Shown here: positions 5,978 through 7,821 of the stretch, piece by piece
Position numbering within the stretch: the stretch's first letter is position 1
Layout: every line of letters begins with the position of its first letter
Origin: JBNKDD01 sp050288085
GTDB lineage: Bacteria; Chloroflexota; Anaerolineae; Aggregatilineales; UBA3940
Length of the DNA stretch: 7,821 nt
Direction of reading: 5' to 3'
Assembly: GCA_050288085.1 (NCBI GenBank)
Contig: JBNKDD010000272.1
Span: 1 to 7,821 of the forward strand
Program-made: the position numbers and the translations under genes
Notes under the pieces: generated by a model
Seen by the model: only the letters and a program-made list of their open reading frames with translations
Database searches by the model: none
What the model was told of the DNA's origin: nothing

Positions 5978-6066
5978 GAGATATTTGTGTATCAAACCCG
6001 GCTATGCAGCTTGGTCTGTCTATGAGCCATATCGGGCAGCGGGGTATGTGAGCGAGCAATTTTTAT

Positions 6067-6108
6067 ACCCGGTTTTGGCAGGTTTTCTTCTTATTAGAAT
6101 GGGGATTC
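6067..6108. repeat. Terminator-associated repeat, copy 2 (degraded)
   Basis: This copy matches 3837-3878 at 34 of 42 positions. Its hairpin has decayed (ACCCGGTTTTGGCAGG no longer pairs fully) and no plus-strand gene ends here, so it is not acting as a terminator for any visible gene. Confidence 0.6.
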
Positions 6109-6125
6109 CCAAAACAATTCGCGCG

Positions 6126-6222
6126 TAGGAGCGCTTCGTAGCAATGTCTCATCGCCTTGCCCTCTTTGCCACTCATTCCACCACCACCGACGGACCGCGT
6201 AGGGGCGAATGGCCATTCGCCC
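6126..6222. repeat. Composite dispersed repeat, copy B
   Basis: This is the shorter relative of copy A. The left block (6126-6156) matches 4769-4799 at 30 of 31 positions and the right block begins GACCGCGTAGGGGCG (6193-6207). It ends in GGGCGAATGG/CCATTCGCCC (6203-6222), a perfect 20-bp palindrome. Confidence 0.8.
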
Positions 6223-6236
6223 TCTTTTACACCCTC

Positions 6237-6265
6237 TTGCCTCCTCCCCCCTGACGTGGCATACT
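6237..6265 (+). promoter_or_regulatory. Candidate promoter of the lipoprotein gene
   Basis: -35 TTGCCT (6237-6242; 4 of 6), a 17-bp spacer, and -10 CATACT (6260-6265; 4 of 6). Expected start is near 6272, giving a leader of about 30 nt with the AAAGGGAG ribosome site. It begins 14 bp after the repeat palindrome. Confidence 0.38.
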
Positions 6266-6302
6266 GATCCGCAATCAATTGGGCACACAAAGGGAGCATC
6301 AC

Positions 6303-7277
6303 ATGAAACGATTCCTGATCCTCATCACCTTGCTGACCAGCCTGCTGACACTCACCGCCTGCGCCGCCGCTGCCGAATCGCCGACACCCACCGCCTCGCC
6401 AAGTCCGACGGCGACTGCCACCGTCACACCCTCGCCGACTGCAACTGCCACTTCGCCTACACCTTCAAATACGCCTGAAGCTGCCGACATCTCGCTCACC
6501 GATACCATACCGGATGCGCCGATCTTCAATGGCTACCTGTTTGCGCCGTATGACGATCCTGAATGTCAATTGCCATGCTGGCAGGGATTGGTGATCGGGG
6601 AGTCGGGGCGGGATGACGTTCAAGAGGTGTTCGCCCGGTTGACGGGGATTGAAGACTACGATTTCTTTGAGGACTACGAGGTAGAGGACCAACTGGATTT
6701 GGGGATTCTCGAGCCTATTTCCTTAGATAGGGCTGCCGGTTATGAATGGCTTCGAGAGCCAGGTGACGGGCTGCATGCCCTGAGTCTCATAGCAATTATG
6801 GATGAAAATCAAGAGAGGCTAGAAGGTCTATGGATTGACACGGGAGGTGATTCGCTTACCCCTCAATATGTCCTCATGAATCTTGGTGCACCGTCTAATA
6901 TCTATGTGTCAATGAATTGGTACTATGATGATGTGCGTTTTCCGATGATATTCGTTTATTCTGACAAAGGATTGGCTATCTTTTTTTACCCGATTGTAAT
7001 TTTGCCACTTGAAGAGAAGGATGGCATTTCATATGCCACCTACTGCTTGAATGATGTGCATATTGGTTCATCAAGTTATATCGTTGAGCCGTTTGAGAAC
7101 TGGGATTTGACTGACGTTGAAACTTTACCGATAGTCTTTAAGAATTGGATTGGCTACAGAATCAGCAGTGAATATGTAAGAACAATTGAGTCTGTAACAG
7201 ACCTGACTATTCCAGAAATTGTAGATCTAGCAAATTCAGAAGAAAATGCCTGTATAGATATCCAAGCCTTTGACTAA
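6303..7277 (+). CDS. Surface lipoprotein with Thr/Pro/Ser-rich linker and unknown C-terminal domain
   Basis: The 324-residue product is a secreted lipoprotein. Residues 1-20 (MKRFLILITLLTSLLTLTAC) are a signal peptide with lipobox LTAC, so Cys20 would be lipidated after signal peptidase II cleavage. Residues about 26-58 are a low-complexity Thr/Pro/Ser/Ala linker of repeated TPS and TAT units, a common spacer in Chloroflexota exported proteins. A globular acidic domain follows, starting with FAPYDDPECQLPCWQGL (Cys88, Cys92). Two more Cys lie near the C terminus (YCLNDV and NACIDIQ), so disulfides are possible. A Cys-x3-Cys-Trp head followed by Gly-x-Ser/Thr and a helix recurs in Chloroflexota lipoproteins of unknown role. 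I chose ATG 6303 because AAAGGGAG lies 7 nt before it and the signal peptide starts there; a TTG at 6279 would only add residues before it. GC content falls from the linker to the C-terminal half. Confidence 0.87.
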   Translation: MKRFLILITLLTSLLTLTACAAAAESPTPTASPSPTATATVTPSPTATATSPTPSNTPEAADISLTDTIPDAPIFNGYLFAPYDDPECQLPCWQGLVIGESGRDDVQEVFARLTGIEDYDFFEDYEVEDQLDLGILEPISLDRAAGYEWLREPGDGLHALSLIAIMDENQERLEGLWIDTGGDSLTPQYVLMNLGAPSNIYVSMNWYYDDVRFPMIFVYSDKGLAIFFYPIVILPLEEKDGISYATYCLNDVHIGSSSYIVEPFENWDLTDVETLPIVFKNWIGYRISSEYVRTIESVTDLTIPEIVDLANSEENACIDIQAFD

Positions 7278-7525
7278 TCTGAACCGAAAAACGGTCTTCA
7301 TACTGCTCGCTGATAGTAGTCACGGGTAATGCCACCACACATGCACTTCTAATCACTTGGTTTGAATTTACCAACCCATGTGATCAGATAATCACTTGAC
7401 ACCCCATCCTTTTCCTATCATACACACCGTAGCCCGATGGCAAATTACCCGGCTTTTTGGGGTGTGTAGATTTAGATTGCACTGTCAATATCATCGTATT
7501 GAATCTGCCCAATCTGGGGACATAG
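7278..7525. promoter_or_regulatory. Leader and promoter region with nested repeats before the last gene
   Basis: The 10-mer TAATCACTTG occurs at 7350-7359 and 7389-7398. GTGAT (7380-7384) and ATCAC (7391-7395) are inverted around CAGATA, next to a perfect -35-like TTGACA (7396-7401) with a poor -10 (CATACA, 7419-7424). TACACACC (7421-7428) pairs with GGTGTGTA (7461-7468) and encloses ACCCGGCTTTTTGGGGT, which resembles the start of the terminator repeat. No gene is visible, and no firm terminator for the lipoprotein gene: ACCG-AAAAA-CGGT just after its stop lacks a T-tract. Confidence 0.42.
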
Positions 7526-7821
7526 ATGAAGATGAGCAGAGCACCTGAACTTGTACGCTTGCCTGATGGATGGACTGAAAAATATATTTACCTGCCAAAA
7601 TACTATGATTCTCTTGTAAAAATGACCTACATATGGGGACTGATTGTCGCAATATTCCTATGTTTGTTTTCAATATTTATTATTATAGGTGCAATTGACA
7701 CCTTTATTTCAGAAGTAATCGTCGGTAAAAATCTTCTTGATATAGAAATTGTGATGTTAATAATTGGGCTGTTGGGACTCATCTTATATATCTTGTATAT
7801 GGCGGGTGTGGCTTATAGTGG
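7526..7821 (+). CDS. Two-TM membrane protein, 3' end cut by window edge
   Basis: Ninety-eight codons are present. The N terminus (1-33) is polar and aromatic (DGWTEKYIYLPKYYDS), followed by a hydrophobic segment at about 34-57 and another at about 74-96, joined by a short loop with ISEVIVGKNLLD. No signal peptide cleavage site is seen, so this is an integral inner-membrane protein. An in-frame TAG lies immediately before the ATG at 7526, so the start is there or at the ATG at 7532; GGGGA 5 nt upstream favours the first. The gene is visibly more AT-rich than the rest of the window. I do not recognise a family from this fragment. It lies 248 bp after the lipoprotein gene and probably has its own promoter. 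Confidence 0.7.
   Translation, partial: MKMSRAPELVRLPDGWTEKYIYLPKYYDSLVKMTYIWGLIVAIFLCLFSIFIIIGAIDTFISEVIVGKNLLDIEIVMLIIGLLGLILYILYMAGVAYS

Larger units (their letters stand above)
5968..6302. other. Divergent intergenic region with repeats
   Basis: These 335 bp between the toxin operator and the lipoprotein start hold no supported gene. In order they carry terminator-like repeat copy 2, composite repeat copy B ending in a 20-bp perfect palindrome, and the lipoprotein promoter and ribosome site. Confidence 0.6.

Noticed and set aside
4769..6222. A composite transposon carrying the toxin-antitoxin genes
   Set aside because: The flanking copies are direct but there is no transposase, no target duplication and unequal inner spacing, so only dispersed repeats can be claimed.
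6299..6529. A 76-codon minus-strand frame rich in Val, Gly and Ala
   Set aside because: It is the antisense of the lipoprotein's Thr/Pro/Ser linker, whose low complexity removes stops on the other strand.

Overview
The window looks like a piece of a free-living bacterial chromosome, most likely from Chloroflexota (Anaerolineae-like). That assignment is inferred from three things: a secreted lipoprotein with a Thr/Pro/Ser/Ala-rich linker followed by a short Cys-x3-Cys-Trp head, a type II toxin-antitoxin pair of DUF433 and DUF5615 type, and several intergenic palindromic repeats of the GTAGGGGCG...CGCCC kind. No rRNA, tRNA, CRISPR array or intact insertion sequence was seen.

Layout. Positions 1-1480 hold a leftward two-gene operon: a small membrane-anchored protein (917-1480) whose stop codon overlaps by 4 bp the start of a GT4-type glycosyltransferase that runs off the left edge (1-920). 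A 310-bp divergent intergenic region (1481-1790) separates it from a rightward PadR regulator (1791-2345) and a two-domain flavoprotein (2397-3788), which end at a strong intrinsic terminator (3837-3858). Leftward genes follow: an unrecognised 194-residue soluble protein (4040-4624), then a toxin-antitoxin operon with a DUF5615 PIN-like toxin (5466-5897, GTG start proposed) and a DUF433 antitoxin carrying an added helix-turn-helix (4987-5442). The right end carries a rightward lipoprotein (6303-7277) and the first 98 codons of an AT-rich two-TM membrane protein (7526 to the edge).

How the parts work together. The clearest regulatory circuit is PadR plus flavoprotein. An ATGT-N8-ACAT element, the recognised PadR operator layout, stands in front of both genes. 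In front of padR it overlaps a near-consensus promoter whose expected start point falls on the ATG, so the regulator is probably autorepressed and translated from a leaderless mRNA. The target is a tandem flavodoxin-fold protein in which only the second half has the C-X2-C-X2-C-X5-C spacing of iron-sulfur flavoproteins. The second circuit is the toxin-antitoxin locus: a 15-bp near-perfect inverted repeat covers the -10 box, the toxin comes first, and the antitoxin carries its own HTH.

The intergenic regions hold at least two families of dispersed repeats. One is a composite with a 31-nt block at 4769-4799 and 6126-6156 (30/31 identical) followed by a GACCGCGTAGGGGCG-headed palindrome. The other is a terminator-like element at 3837-3878 and 6067-6108 (34/42 identical without gaps). 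All family names are from reading the sequence; no database search was possible.
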